64,000 nt of DNA, from positions 29,716,259 through 29,780,258 of the forward strand of contig JAFMSR010000003.1 in assembly GCA_022818135.1 (NCBI GenBank). Reading direction: 5' to 3'. The DNA comes from Saxidomus purpurata. Its lineage: Eukaryota > Mollusca > Bivalvia > Venerida > Veneridae. Both the position numbers and the translations under genes were made by a program. Within the stretch, counting starts at the first letter, position 1. Each line of letters begins with the position of its first letter. Of this stretch, positions 25,991 to 38,519 are shown in pieces. Under the pieces are notes generated by a model, which saw nothing but the letters and a program-made list of their open reading frames with translations, did not search any database and was not told the DNA's origin.

Positions 25991-27029
25991 TATCCTTATT
26001 GCCGCCTGTACATATAAACAAAATAATGAACTGTTACATACACGTTCATTCTATTAATCTTAAAGTAGTGACACGATGTTTACCTTTACCATACCATAAG
26101 TGTGTACACCTTTCTTTATATGTTGCTTTACACCAGTCGGAGACTGCGCATTGCATGGCAATATCGCATCAGTTGCTTTCCAAAGATTGGGAAAAAAAAT
26201 ACCGACGGCAAACTCTATAACGTTTTCCGAATATCATCATTTGAAAGAGTTTAAATGATATGATGTATTTTTGCATGATCGGAAATTAATTTACTGCATA
26301 TTATGTGTGGGAGTTATTCACTTGTTCCGCTCTTTAAATCATCATTAAACTAAAAGCATTACAACTTACGCTGACTCGAAGTTTTGTATTAATCAAAATG
26401 TGGCATGAGGAAAATGGTTAAAGTAACGGAAAAGCAATAAAATACCAAATAAGAGGAAAAAAACACAAAAATAAAATAATGCTTCGGAGGGACAGCTAGG
26501 TGATACAACAATATAGCTACAGTTGTAGTGATAATTTTCTATGGCATACTTAATAGTCATATTTTCTTAAAACATATTTTGAGTTATACATCTACTTTTT
26601 CTTTTATATTTAGATTGGACTGTCCCAACCACTTCAAGAACTGATTTATAAAACTTAAACTGATATATCTTATGACATTTTGCATGTTAAAATTTACTTT
26701 CTTTGACAAACACATTATAGTTCAAATGTCTTTTTGTCTGCGTTGTTTAAGGAAAACTTTCCTTATATATCAAAAATAGTTCCTTTTGGATAAGAATACC
26801 GCACGTAGTTTCGTCATCATGAACGATGAAAGATGAAAGAGCCTTTATGGAATCTTAAAATGATGGTATCGTTTCTTCGTCTGTAAATGTCATGATTTAA
26901 TAATGGCCCAGACAATGAAAGATGCATGAATTGTTACCATTTTCGGAAGATGATACGAAACAAGTCTGTAGGCGGCTTGATTAATTTGACTCCGTGCGTT
27001 GTGGCCACTAAAAAACTATTACTTTGCAG

Positions 27030-27069
27030 GAAGCTATTTACAGTAAATATTTGTCTTCTGACTATGTAA
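27030..27069 (+). pseudogene. Cystine-knot exon relic a1
   Basis: An acceptor (TATTACTTTGCAG, AG at 27028-27029) is followed by a frame in the same phase as the intact exon at 41273. The first codons are AAG CTA TTT (Lys-Leu-Phe), against Lys-Ser-Phe in the intact copy, but a TAA at 27067-27069 closes the frame. Sequence just upstream (GTAGGCGGCTTGATTAATTT) resembles that upstream of the intact exon, and block E follows 0.87 kb downstream, as it does 0.80 kb after the intact exon. No cysteine framework survives. Identification depends on phase, position and short sequence similarity. Confidence 0.4.
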
Positions 27070-29864
27070 CTGGAAAGTGCAATCTACATTTTGTATATAC
27101 ATATGGAGTCTTACATTTTCTGTGACCGGCATTAAAGTAGTTATTACAAGAGTAATTTTCGAAATAAGCTAAAACATGCATTTCAATTGACAGGGCACAC
27201 GGGTTGATAGTACATATGTATGTGACAGCAGTAGAAAGAGGGCGCATTTCGTACCTTAGGAAACTAAGAATACTTACTCTAGAAAAGAAAATTGATGACA
27301 AAAAAATAGGGAACGGTTGTTTTAAAGCTGCATTAATACTAACAGATCGGCCATTGCCTGTTATAAGATAGTATGTTATATAATAATTGAGTTAAAGCAC
27401 ATAAATCTTCACTAGCATTATGTCTGTATCAAACTGAAACGTGTTGATATTTCATTAATTTTTAAGTGTAATAATTTGAAATAAAAGTGCTAAAACGTGA
27501 CCTCTCCTATAGCTTTAGAGATTTTAGTGACACACTTCACAAACTGAATATAAAATAATTGCAACACATATCAGTATAAGAAATTTTTAGATCTACCTCT
27601 AAAAGCTTGTATCACAATTGTTTTCCTATTTAATCACGTGGGCACCACAATGAATGATAATTCTATGTAAGCTTCACTAAAACAACGCTGAAACATTCAT
27701 TTCTACACTACATAAAGAATTTACTAAATCTAGTAGTATTACTTTTTAGAAGAATGGCAGACAGTGTGTCTGTATATTATGTACACGATTATCGGCCCTT
27801 CCTATTACATGTTACAGTAATTCCATAAGCCTTTCTGTGACAGCTTATCAATATTTCCATTTCTTGAACAAATATTTGCAGTCAGGCATAAGTTTGAATT
27901 CATCAATCAGAAACATCTGATATCTCGTGAGCATATTTCATTTATGCGAAGAGAAAAATAAAATCAGTTGGGTACCTCAACAAATATTCTTTGCAAAAGC
28001 TGTTAACAGTTAAAGAGGCAAGTCTAAAGGGTCATTACTATACCTTTGACAATAATGGTCTACGATGACAGGTTGATAAAGACTGAGAACGTTTTTAAAC
28101 TTTTCAGAATAAAGGATCCTCAAATACTGAAAACATTGTCAGGAAAAGCATCTGATCTGATAATATTTATTACTTACAAAATGTATCTTCATAATTCATC
28201 ATAATACTAGACACAAATGAACAATATAACTTTGACTTGTACTGATACTTCGATGAGCCCAGTTCACTCAGTGGTACAAATACCTTTCACATACACTAGT
28301 TTTGGATGGGGAAGGCATACAATTATATTATCAACGTAATTTATTCGTTTTTTTATTTTTCACAGGTAAGGTGATACATTGTCTTGTTGTGACTTTGCAG
28401 TATATATTTACACCGCGGCGTTTCAACAACATTGATGAAATAGCACAGTCACAAATAAATCATTTTTACTGACCTCTTACGTGAATTGATCCCGTGGTAT
28501 TCTTTGAATGATAAGAGAGGTTCCTATTTATGCCACGCGTCAGTTTAATGGATAGAGTGTTTCTGATAAAACAGAACCTGATGTCACAAACACGGGTAAT
28601 TAGGACACATTTTACAGGTCATTACTGTAACAATGTTTTTACTTTGACTTTGAAATTAGTAATGGTACTCATTGTTCAATGGAAGCCCTATCTTTATGTA
28701 CCAATTAATCCGCATTGTAATTCTGCATTGTAATGAAACAAATAGCAAATACTAAACTTATAAAACATAATTTGGATTTTAATTAGATACTTCAAAGATC
28801 TTAATTTCACATAAATGAAATCGCAAAATCCTAGTTCTACGTTTGAAGTGACAGGAGTTGATAAGTTACCAGACCACGAGTATAATATTGCATAAGGGTA
28901 AGTGTCTTTAAAGCAGTCATTACCTCATATCAAAGTGTAAAACTATGTAAAATCTGCTCGCCAATATTTTTAAGTGAAACATTAACACCTCTCCAAAATC
29001 ATATATAACAACATAAAATGCAAAAATAAAAGCTTGAATCAATAATTAAGCACAATTCAACACAGTAATATGAGAAAACAGCACCGCTAAACTATAATCA
29101 TGGTTCTATCGGGATTTCAGAAGCAGTTGCAAAGCTTTTAATTTAGTAGCATACAATTTTAAACGTGGAGACAACTTAAATGTTAATTTCAGACAGTTCG
29201 AGGACTTTCGTGCTCTCGGCAAAGAAGAAGAGTTTTAAAATATAATTCTGACTAATATAAACGGTTATTTAGATATGAAGACAGATATTAGATTATACAA
29301 GAAAACTGTGAAACAAAAATGATCGAAGCTGGCATGAGAACAGTTTTTTAAATAAGTATTTGCCAAGTCCCATTTCATTTCTTTAAAATTTTATTTTTGC
29401 CTTTCGAGATATAGCTACCTTGTAAGTTTTTTTTTTATTTTCGGCGTTCGCTTTATGATCTAACCTTTGCCCTATTTTTGTTACGAATTGAAGCGCGGAA
29501 AATGGACTTTGGAAACAACTGTCTTCCTAGAAAGACTTACGTATATGCAGTGCCCACCTGTTTTATGAATAAATATCTTGTTGTATACGATATTCTTAAA
29601 AAAACTCTTATCAATGGCTGCAGGTGGTGATTGGAATATCTGGCTCTCGTGTTACTTATTCGGATCAATGCCGTTTATCTTTTTAGACCATTTTTTTCTT
29701 GTTTACAATATGAGCAAAACGGTTTCACATAAGAAAATCATTATCGAAAAGAAACTTTATATTTTAGTTAAACTAATTTACTTTAGGTCGATTGGGAAAC
29801 AACTTGTTCATTTTATATTAATCAATCTCGACACCTCATTCCTGATTGTATTCATCGCCGTGAG

Positions 29865-30026
29865 GGTATGAGAGAAGAGAAGCCAGTTTCCCTTTTTAAT
29901 GCTGAGCGCCAAGCAAGGGTGCTATTGGTACCATTTTTACGTCTTTAGTATGACAAGGCCAGGGAGCAACCCACGACCTCCCACACTCGAAGTGGGCGCT
30001 CTACCACAAGGCTATCGAGGCGATCA
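29865..30026 (-). mobile_element. tRNA-derived SINE
   Basis: Read on the minus strand, the element starts with a tRNA-like head. It has an A box at 29998-30014 (TAGCCTTGTGGTAGAGC) and a B box inside GTGGGTTGCTCCCTGG at 29959-29974, spaced as in RNA polymerase III internal promoters. The following body contains CTTGGCGCTCAGCATTAAAA, a segment I recognise from bivalve tRNA-SINEs. The 3' boundary is uncertain; I see no long A tail or clear target duplication. It is not a functional tRNA because the arms are mismatched and the body continues past the head. Confidence 0.75.
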
Positions 30027-30888
30027 TATTTTGACTTAAACAAAAGCAATTGATATAATCGAATATACCAAAACTCCACTATCTTGCTTAAAAAGAAAAT
30101 GTAACAGATGAGACAAGTGCCATCATAAAGACAAATTTAGTAAACATAAAAACCTGGTGTTACACAGTAGTGGTTGGAAAATGCATGTAAAGGCAATACC
30201 TGTTACAATAACTCAGCAATTGAGTAAATATAGTGTTTGTTGTTCAATGACATAACAATGATACTTCTGTTCAAAAACATTCTGTAGTGTGATTGATTAT
30301 AATAAAAGAAATTAAAAGATCTGGTCATGAAGGGACTGAAAGAAGAAATTAATGAACTGTTTGCTTGTGACATACATACTCGCACTTTTATGTAATTGTT
30401 TAACATCCATGCAAAAAAGTGCTTGTGGATACATGCACTGTCTGCTTGAAGACACTTTTGACACTAGAAAACTTCTGAAATTGACAAAAATTATTGATTG
30501 CATCTAATGACAATGCAATGTTAAAGGGGGGGGGGGGGTGATAACAGAAGACATACAAACTGTTATTCTGTTCATGTTATTCTGTTTGATGTATTAATCC
30601 ACTTTCCTGAAAAAGCGGGTTCTGCGATTTGTTCAGTTATTGTAAGTGTATCCTGACCGAATGATATAAGTTGAGATAACTTGTTTTACAATCATGATAA
30701 AACAAATTGGTATAGAAAGTAAAGAACACAGTTGACAAAACAAAAACAAAGATTAACAAGTACTACCTTTAAAACAGAAAGTCGGGGCAATTTTCAATAT
30801 ATGAAAGCGTTTATTAACAAGATGTTTATAGTAGAAAATAATTTTATTCAGTCGGAAAGCGCCAAATGTCACATTGTGAGAAAAAAGG

Positions 30889-30969
30889 AACGTTACCGGG
30901 ATTAGAACCAATGTTCATACCCTTGCAAAGTTGTTATACGGAATGTTCTCCCGACTGAGCTTACCGGGC
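30889..30969 (-). mobile_element. Second tRNA-like head (SINE fragment)
   Basis: The minus strand reads GCCCGGTAAGCTCAGTCGGG and later TTGGTTCTAATCCCGG. These match the A box (TAAGCTCAGTCGGGAG) and B box (GGTTCTAATCC) of tRNA genes, about 55 bases apart start to start. The acceptor arm does not close and the middle region is longer than a standard anticodon arm, so this is a tRNA-derived SINE head rather than a tRNA gene. It lies 0.9 kb from the other SINE, same strand, but belongs to a different family. Confidence 0.6.
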
Positions 30970-32628
30970 ACTTGTCAATTTTATCCCTGATAGTATTAAA
31001 TATCTATTGCCACATGGGTATAAGGAAAACAAACTCAATCCTTGTTTTTCATCTCAAATATGCTACTAGAAATATTGACCGTTATTCACTTGCAGAGAAA
31101 GTGTAAATACTCTACACTGTAATTGACATACATTTTGCTTTAACAAAATATTATGTTAATAGATATGAGTTATTAACGAACTTAAACTATTAACTCATTC
31201 AAGAAAGACTGAAAACGCAAGAGTATTTTATTGTCTATTTTATTATTCAATTAGAAGGTGCCTTACAGCGTAAATTTCTCATTTAAAAAATGTTATACAT
31301 TTCATTGGCGGTTGAAGAGTTCCAAACTTCCGGTCAAAAGCGAGCTGAATATGGCTGCGCAGAAAAAAAGCAAGGGGCTAAGCGAAATTGAAAAAAGGAC
31401 GCAACTGACATAGCACGATAAATGACATCTTAAACAAACGGGTTATATTGCAGACAAATAACAAATACATCAATTTGTGAAAGGTATACACATATATCTT
31501 ATAATCATTTGGATACGAAGTCAAATATATAAATAATACATTTCTAGTATCAGAGGTAGGCAAAAACGTGTGAAATGTCTTAACGTCTTAAACCTCTGGT
31601 GGTTTTATCGTACGGTAAAGCTTCAATAGTCGAAACATAAAATTTGGCCATTATAGAAAAAAAAATCCCATTAGAAAGTTGAACGATTTACAATGCTGTT
31701 AAATGAAAATACTGAATACTTAAATTTAAAGCACTGGCAACTTAGAAGGACAAATATGGTCGCTTGTATCTTTGACAGAATCCCACATCGGGAGACCATG
31801 TAGGCGGTTAAAGACTTTATGATGTTATAATAATTTATAATGTCTGGTAATTGGATTTTATCAGCACTATAAACTACCATAAGAATAAAACCAATACAAA
31901 TTCGTATAAGTTAAATTTATCAAATTGACTTCAGGTATTTGCACATATAATAACTGGCATCATTTTGACATTATAAATATAGAGGAAAAAAGCTTTATCT
32001 CTGACAGAAGCATGACGAACTGAAGTGCGGAGAGAAAAAAGAAATGATATACAAATTAAAACGAATTGATAACTCAGGAAAACATGAGATCCAACAAAAC
32101 AGTAATTATGTAAAACTATCTTTATAGAAAATTTAATTCGAGTTCGTGAACTTTGAGCGATGGAAACAAATGTCTAGGAAGTTATTGTACACATTAATAT
32201 AAACTAAGAAAATAAAATAAAAAACCAACTGTTTTATTGACGCTTTCAAATAAGGATCTGAATCATGTAACGATAATTTTTTCTATCTCAACTACAATGG
32301 TAGTGTTTTTAGAAAATGGACAATTTTGAGCTCCTTGTTCGCCAAATTCAAATGAATAATTTACTTATACATAAAGGTATTTTTCCGTTAAAAATTAATA
32401 TACTGCACATAATTGATTGACAACAAACGCCGTATTAAAAGCTGAAAATGATGGTAACCGTATTATATTCGACTGTCATAACATGATTTGATAATTCCTA
32501 AGACAAAAAATGATAAATGATCAATCACGACTTCCGCGATAAGATACGATAAAAGATGTCGCTGTAGGCGGTTTAATAAAATCTGCTACGTGTTTGGTTG
32601 CCATTTAATGATAATATTTACTTTACAG

Positions 32629-32692
32629 GACGCTATTTACAGTAACAGTTGTCTTATGTACTTACTTAAGTTTTTGTTTGATACGAGTATAA
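32629..32692 (+). pseudogene. Cystine-knot exon relic b1
   Basis: The acceptor TATTTACTTTACAG (AG at 32627-32628) precedes a frame in the same phase as the intact exon. The first codons read Thr-Leu-Phe, from ACG CTA TTT, close to relic a1 (AAG CTA TTT). The frame holds two cysteines spaced by five residues and then meets TAA at 32690-32692. Upstream sequence is shared with relics a1 (27030) and b3 (62333). In a different frame the region is open to 32778, but that frame is not kept in any other copy. Confidence 0.4.
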
Positions 32693-33229
32693 AAGTCTGT
32701 ATTGAAAATGCACGTACAATGTACCAGATCCATTTATTTATTTCTCGTGTTAATGGTTATCGTAATTCATTCGCTTAGAATAACAAGTCAACTTTCGGTA
32801 TATAGATTAAGCACTGTGGTGTTTCACAATCACACTTGTAACAGCTTATGTTAATGCATTTGAAGATTGCAAGACAATGAATACATGTACATTTGCTGTC
32901 AACACATCAGGTCATCTGAACATAACAAAAAACACAAATTGAAATTTGAAACTACATTTCTGAACTAAAACAACCACGTCGAGCTGATAGGGCAAAACTT
33001 ACTGACTATCTCTACCTTAAGTTGTATCCCTCGTCAGACCTCAGACCGCCATTACATCTATTCCTTCATCAATAACACTTCAAAGTTCACGAATATTTGA
33101 CGATCTGACACCAGGGAACTGCAAGAAATTTAACTTAAATTTGAAATTTGTTTTCTCTATAGTAGTGTAAATCACTTTCATGTATTGAAAATATTTCTAA
33201 TATCTCAAAATGTAAAACTATAGAAAAAC

Positions 33230-34090
33230 TACGGAAGTCTATTAGGGACATTTTGTCTAAATCTTTTATGCATTATGTATCATGTATCACGATTACCGCT
33301 TACGTATTTCGTATTATCTGTTAGGTATTATTAACTACGTCTAGATGTAATATATTACCTCGTAGTCGTAGAAGTGAAGCGGAAAACGACCATATTCGAT
33401 AAAAAAAATGTGAAAAGTGAAGAAGTAATTACAGATTTATGAGTGATAAGGACAGAAGTACATTATGAGCTACGACTTGATTGTTACTACTTGTGACTTC
33501 GCACTTTCGACTTACATGTAACCACTTACGTCTTAGCACTTGCGATTTCTTAGTTACGACTTTTGACGTATGACTTAGCATATTAAGCAAGAACTGCTTT
33601 AAACTTCATGTCAGTACAATCCATGCTAACTGTATCAAAGGTCGAGGTCAATGTAAGCTTCAATAGAATACCTTTTACTACTTACATCAACAACTAATCC
33701 AATATAAGCACCCTGGGACTAACTTTTCGGGTTGCTACATATAGTAGCAGGTATTCTATCAAAGGCAACAATGACCCACATGTAGACGTTTGACCTAGTT
33801 AACAGGTATCTCCTCTATGAGCCAAGTATATATGGCATGATGTTTAAAGTAGATATTGCTTAATATGCCATAAGTTAAAATCGTAGCATAGAAAACACAA
33901 GAGCGTGTCATGTGTCGTCCACCATTTTTGTTATCCAATATGTTTGTTTCCCGCTTCACTTCTGTGACTACGAGGTAATATGTGAAATCTTAGATGTAGT
34001 TGATTATACATAATATATAACACCTAAGAGGTGATGCATAATACGTAATGCATAAAAATTAATAACAAAAGTCCCTAATAAGCTTCCGTA
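33230..34090. mobile_element. 861-bp fold-back element
   Basis: The two ends are inverted copies of each other over about 170 bases. The left end reads TACGGAAGTCTATTAGGGAC and the right end reads, on the opposite strand, TACGGAAGCTTATTAGGGAC. Inner matches include TATGCATTATGTAT and ATTACCTCGTAGTC followed by GAAGTGAAGCGG. No transposase frame is present. The middle contains many degenerate ACGACTT/ACTTACG-like words (33460-33580). It separates block M from block N of macro-unit 1 and is absent from the other units, so it inserted after the duplications. Confidence 0.75.
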
Positions 34091-35190
34091 AGAAGCTATA
34101 TCTTTAATGGGATATCTTAATATCAGCTAATTTCTTCATGAAAGCAATTTTATCAGATGTCTTGGATTCAATGATCGATTTGAATACAATATGCACCATT
34201 CGTGTAATTTGTGTTGTATTACTTACAGTACATTTTGATGTTGCTTTTTAAAAACTTTTAGAGTTTATTCTGTGTCAGATAAATGCCTGAATAAGACTGC
34301 CATAATAGATCTGTACTTTTGTGCAAAGAATATTTTCAAGCGTTCTTCTTCCGTTATGTTTATTTTTGACTGTTTATTCTTATGTGAAGAACCGTAAATC
34401 GTACACAGGCGATAACATACAACATATACTTCAACTAAATGATATACTCGAAAACTCCGTTTATATGAGCATTACTTAATTTGTAAGTCTTGGCTTAAAA
34501 GAGGTCACTGTTTTGCTTTTATTATGTCTTTATTTCTATTGCATTTAATTTCCCTCGTGATAAAATTTCTGTTCAAGAAATGGCAGACTACCATGATATA
34601 GTGCATTGTAAATTTAATTAGTGAAATCTTCCTTGGAGTATCTTGGGATAACACGTCCTTTCAGAAGCTTTTGAAAATACGATTTATTTTGACAGACCGT
34701 AGGAGTAGATATTCTTACTTTATTTATAATAGTTGTAGGCTATATAAAAACTCAAATATACCAGCTAACGATAGCTTTTTCTGTGCATCTCATTTATGTA
34801 CTTTTTCTATTATGCATATGCAACTATAATATCACGAAACGTATTGAAATAGGGTGCCATATTTTAACTATTAATATCACGTGTAATAAACTTATTGTTG
34901 AAATTTAGTGGCATACCACAATAAAAGTTAAATTTTCTGCACTTTATTGAACACATTATTGGTAGTCGGGGGTTTCCCCAACGTGTTTTAAAAAAGGCTA
35001 TATTGTTTAAGCTATTTTAGCATGACAACACCGTACTAATTCTAGAAATATACGGTGAAGTAATCCAGGAAACTGAGTTAAAAGCGGCAAACCTTTTCTG
35101 TACTTTATTGTAAATCTCTTTTATACATTTAAGACCAAATTCCTATAATTTTCATAAATAATATCAACCACTTTTAGACATCTGATAAAT

Positions 35191-35197
35191 AAAAAAA

Positions 35198-35239
<42 letters not shown>

Positions 35240-35458
35240 GGGGGGGGGGGGGGGTTTGGGGTTTTTGGGTTATAGAAAAAATTAAATTTTTTGGGGGGGG
35301 GGGGGGGGATTTGTTAGGAGGGGGGGGGTTTTTTTTTTTTTTTTGGGGGGGGAAAAAAAAAAAGGGGGTTTTGGGGGGGGGAGGGGAATTTTTTTAAAAA
35401 AAAAATTTTTAAAAAAAAAATTTTTTTTTTTTTTTTAAATTTTTTTTTTATAAAAAAG
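35191..35458. other. Homopolymer tract, probably unreliable sequence
   Basis: Alternating long runs of A, G and T, including about 30 A followed by about 23 G, with almost no other bases. Such mixtures are typical of failed consensus over a hard-to-sequence simple repeat. I would not annotate biology here. Real sequence resumes near 35459. Confidence 0.7.
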
Positions 35459-35459
35459 T

Positions 35460-37800
35460 TCCTTCCTCTGTAGCTTATTAGAAGTACGGCTTATTCAAAA
35501 CATTGTTGTATCTCAAGAAGAAATTAACATAATTTTATATGGTGTGAACAGTTTGCACTTTCAGCTATCTAGATAATTATGATAAAGCTAGTATGCATTT
35601 CCTACTAAGGTGTTTGTTACAAGAAGCACAGTTTACGTTTGTTAAAAATACACACATGTTCGTGTCCTTCTGATTAAAGCTTCATCTCCTTTCAAAATAT
35701 ATTTATGTACAGATGTAGCGGTTTTAGCTTCTCAATTTGAATATTTTCTAAAAATAATAAGTAATTAATTTTCAAGTGACTGTACATGGAAAAATTGCGA
35801 GGTACAGTGATCATGTTGCGTTTAATAAGGAGTATCCTAAAACAGTACTTATAATTTGATGTAAACTGGTTTGATCAATAGGCAAATATGTCTCTGAAAT
35901 CTATAGAACAACTATATTGCAAGTAGTTGTTACGAGTGTAAATTTCCTTATTTAATTCCTTACTTCTTTATAACAAAATATCATATTATTGGGGTACATG
36001 TTGTTAAACACGTGCATGCAACTTCCTAATGAAGTAATCTCCAAGTTCAAAGATCAAACTTTCAATATGGAAAATATATTTGTGACTTTTGGAGTCGCAT
36101 ATTGAATGCATAAATCGAAAAAAAATCCAAGATAACTGACCTCATCAGTTGACAAGTGCTTAGAGACATTAGTTTGAATATGACTCTTTAAGCATAAAAA
36201 GTAGCAGTTTCTTGACCTTCACAGGAACCATGTTTAGGTAAACTGGATGTTTATTGATATTGTTAATACGAGCGATAAACCATGAGAAAATGCCAAGATG
36301 ACTGAACATTTGTAATGACGCGTAATATTGTAAGTTATCCGTGAAAGGTAAATAAATAATAATTACAATTAGAATCACAAACTATATCGCTCTTGTAAAG
36401 AACAAGTAGAGATTTCAAATTTATGTATTAAGAAAGTCCTCAGAATACATTAAATTGTAATGAATCCTTATTTATAACACTGGTGCAAGCGGCAAGTACT
36501 TCCGACATCATGTCTTTGTATGCTTTTGACCGGACAGGGCATATCTTGTGAAAATCACATGCACCAATCTTTACATTTGTTTTATTTACAAAGATATTAT
36601 ATATCTGCTTACAGATGATGTTTCCCACATAGATGATCATATAGAGGATGATGCCTTAGATGTATTCAAAAATGTTCAAAAGTAAGTTATAGATTAATAA
36701 AAGAGTCCCACTATATGTAAACACTGGATCAACCACTTTTTGGAGAAGCCAGTGATTCTGTTGGCTGAATGACCAGGGGAAGACGAATAGAGTGAAATGA
36801 TGATTGAGTATATATCTTTAATGTTTCAATGTTAAAAAACCTGTAGCGAACAGATGCTAGCCTTCGGTTATGGTTATTTTTTTACAGATATACCAAAACA
36901 GATAAAGCCAGTGTTTAAGTGCAGTTTTTAATTGTTTTGGCTCACCAAACAAATATAGAAGAGGTTTTCAGAGACCTTTCCTTTAGTTCAAAAGTTGCAA
37001 ATAGTTCCGGCAGTGCAGAATAAAAACCGGTCACGAAATAGTTCCGACTACATTATCCAATTCTGTATGTGATGACCAAAGGAGTAAAAATGTATCGATC
37101 AAACAAATCTTACAATATCTATATGCAAAACAAACGAAGTTTTAAACGAAGTCTTCTAAATATATATTTGAGATACGTCCGCAATTTTGTTGGTTATCTA
37201 TAAAAGTCACGATGATCCAGCTGCTTACTTTTTAATCAGACACTTCTATGCATTATAAAAATTGAACTTGAAGTTTGTTTAAAGTTACACGTCTAAACAT
37301 GTAATAAAGTGTGGCATGAGACTGCATGTCTTATGTAACAAATGAACTCTATATGTTTTTACAACACATGTACATTCGTATTTATGTTACATGGTAATAT
37401 ATGGTATAGTATACCGTTTCGCACGTAATATAGTAATCTTTAGAAGTAGCAATGAACACTTATAAATCTCCTGCTATTGATATGTCCTGGGTAAATTAGT
37501 TGAACATGCTAGTTAGCAATATTGATGTCTGTCACACCAGCTAGAAAAAATTGCTGAAAAGTTCAGTACTAGAGTGATAAGATAATGATCTCATTAGATA
37601 TAATCTATTTTTGGTACACTAAAATACTGTCTATCTTTTGTTTGTAAATAAAATAACGCACCATTACAGTACTTGTGCATTCCAACTGACCACAAGATAT
37701 TAAATTCTGTTATGATTGGTCAGTTTTATCAGTTCATAAATCGCATATCCTTTCTAGCGCGTGACTTCGTTAAGGTAATTAAGTGTTTCGCTTGGATCTT
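35460..37800. other. No recognisable gene or element
   Basis: AT-rich with no bounded feature. Minus-strand frames at 36169-36378 and 36440-36640 are adjacent. The second contains a peptide stretch (ACDFHKICPVRSKAYKDMM) that looks somewhat protein-like, but there is no splice context or repeat in another unit to support it. Confidence 0.35.
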
Positions 37801-38519
37801 TATTTGTGGAGATAACAAATGTAAAACATATATCAATCATCGGATCAAAACAAAGCTAATTGGAACAGATTGATTGGACAAGGTCAATCAGATGTCATGA
37901 ACTAATCTGTAACTTTTTTCTTTTGTAGAAAATCTTGTTTAAGAATAGAAACATTGCTTTGCATGAATAGAACAGATATTCGGAAACTGACTATCGAAGT
38001 AAAAACACCTGTTCCGGGATAATATTCGTGTAGGCGTTATATCGTAGAATTTCGAAATATTGTCAAACATTGTGATTTGACATGGAAAATTGCAAAATAC
38101 ATGTTCTCGTGTCTGTTTTGTAATTCATGATTTACAATATGAAAGTTTTGCAAATTGTAAATGGCAACTTAAATGTTTTATCATTCATTATTGCTACGTT
38201 ATACTTTTCATATCGATTCACCTTCATATTTTATCCTTTTTATTCACCGATCACTACTGTCATACATTCAAAATAAACCAAAACAAAAAACAACAACAAA
38301 AAACAATCAATTTTCAAGAACTATATATGAAAATTGTAATTATGTTAATATACATTTTTATGAGTCATAATAAGGCGTTTAATAATGTTTTGATTTTGAT
38401 GTTCCATCGGATCTTGTTAGTATACACAAAGGTTGTGCGTCGTGTAATGTTTGAATATGACTGCTTTTATTGGAAACTTTTTATTGATGCCATCAGGTCG
38501 CTAAATCTTTAAATATCTA

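Larger units (their letters stand above)
26310..34330. repeat. Macro-duplication unit 1
   Basis: This is the first of three collinear, same-strand units that share blocks in one order. In unit 1 they are: block K1 (TCTTTAAATCATCATTAAAC, 26332), exon relic a1 (27030), block E (GAATTCATCAATCAGAAACA, 27896), block G (near 28785), block H (GGATACATGCACTG, 30426), block I (near 30690), block K (TATCAAATTGACTTCAGG, 31918), exon relic b1 (32629), block M (near 33003) and block N (near 34185). Divergence is high and insertions are frequent, so duplication is old. G, H, I, K and M recur in unit 3 at an almost constant shift of 28.5-29.8 kb. Confidence 0.55.

Noticed and set aside
25873..26220. 115-codon frame (+)
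   Set aside because: Starts inside a dispersed repeat and continues into unrelated sequence; no protein features.
29959..30014. Functional tRNA gene on the minus strand
   Set aside because: Box A and box B are present, but the arms do not pair and the sequence continues into a SINE body.
30523..30538. Run of G residues
   Set aside because: A short homopolymer of unreliable length; no structure around it.
38090..38512. 140-codon open frame (+)
   Set aside because: Phe/Ile/His-rich peptide from T-rich DNA; it overlaps a duplicated block (P) whose partner does not keep the frame.
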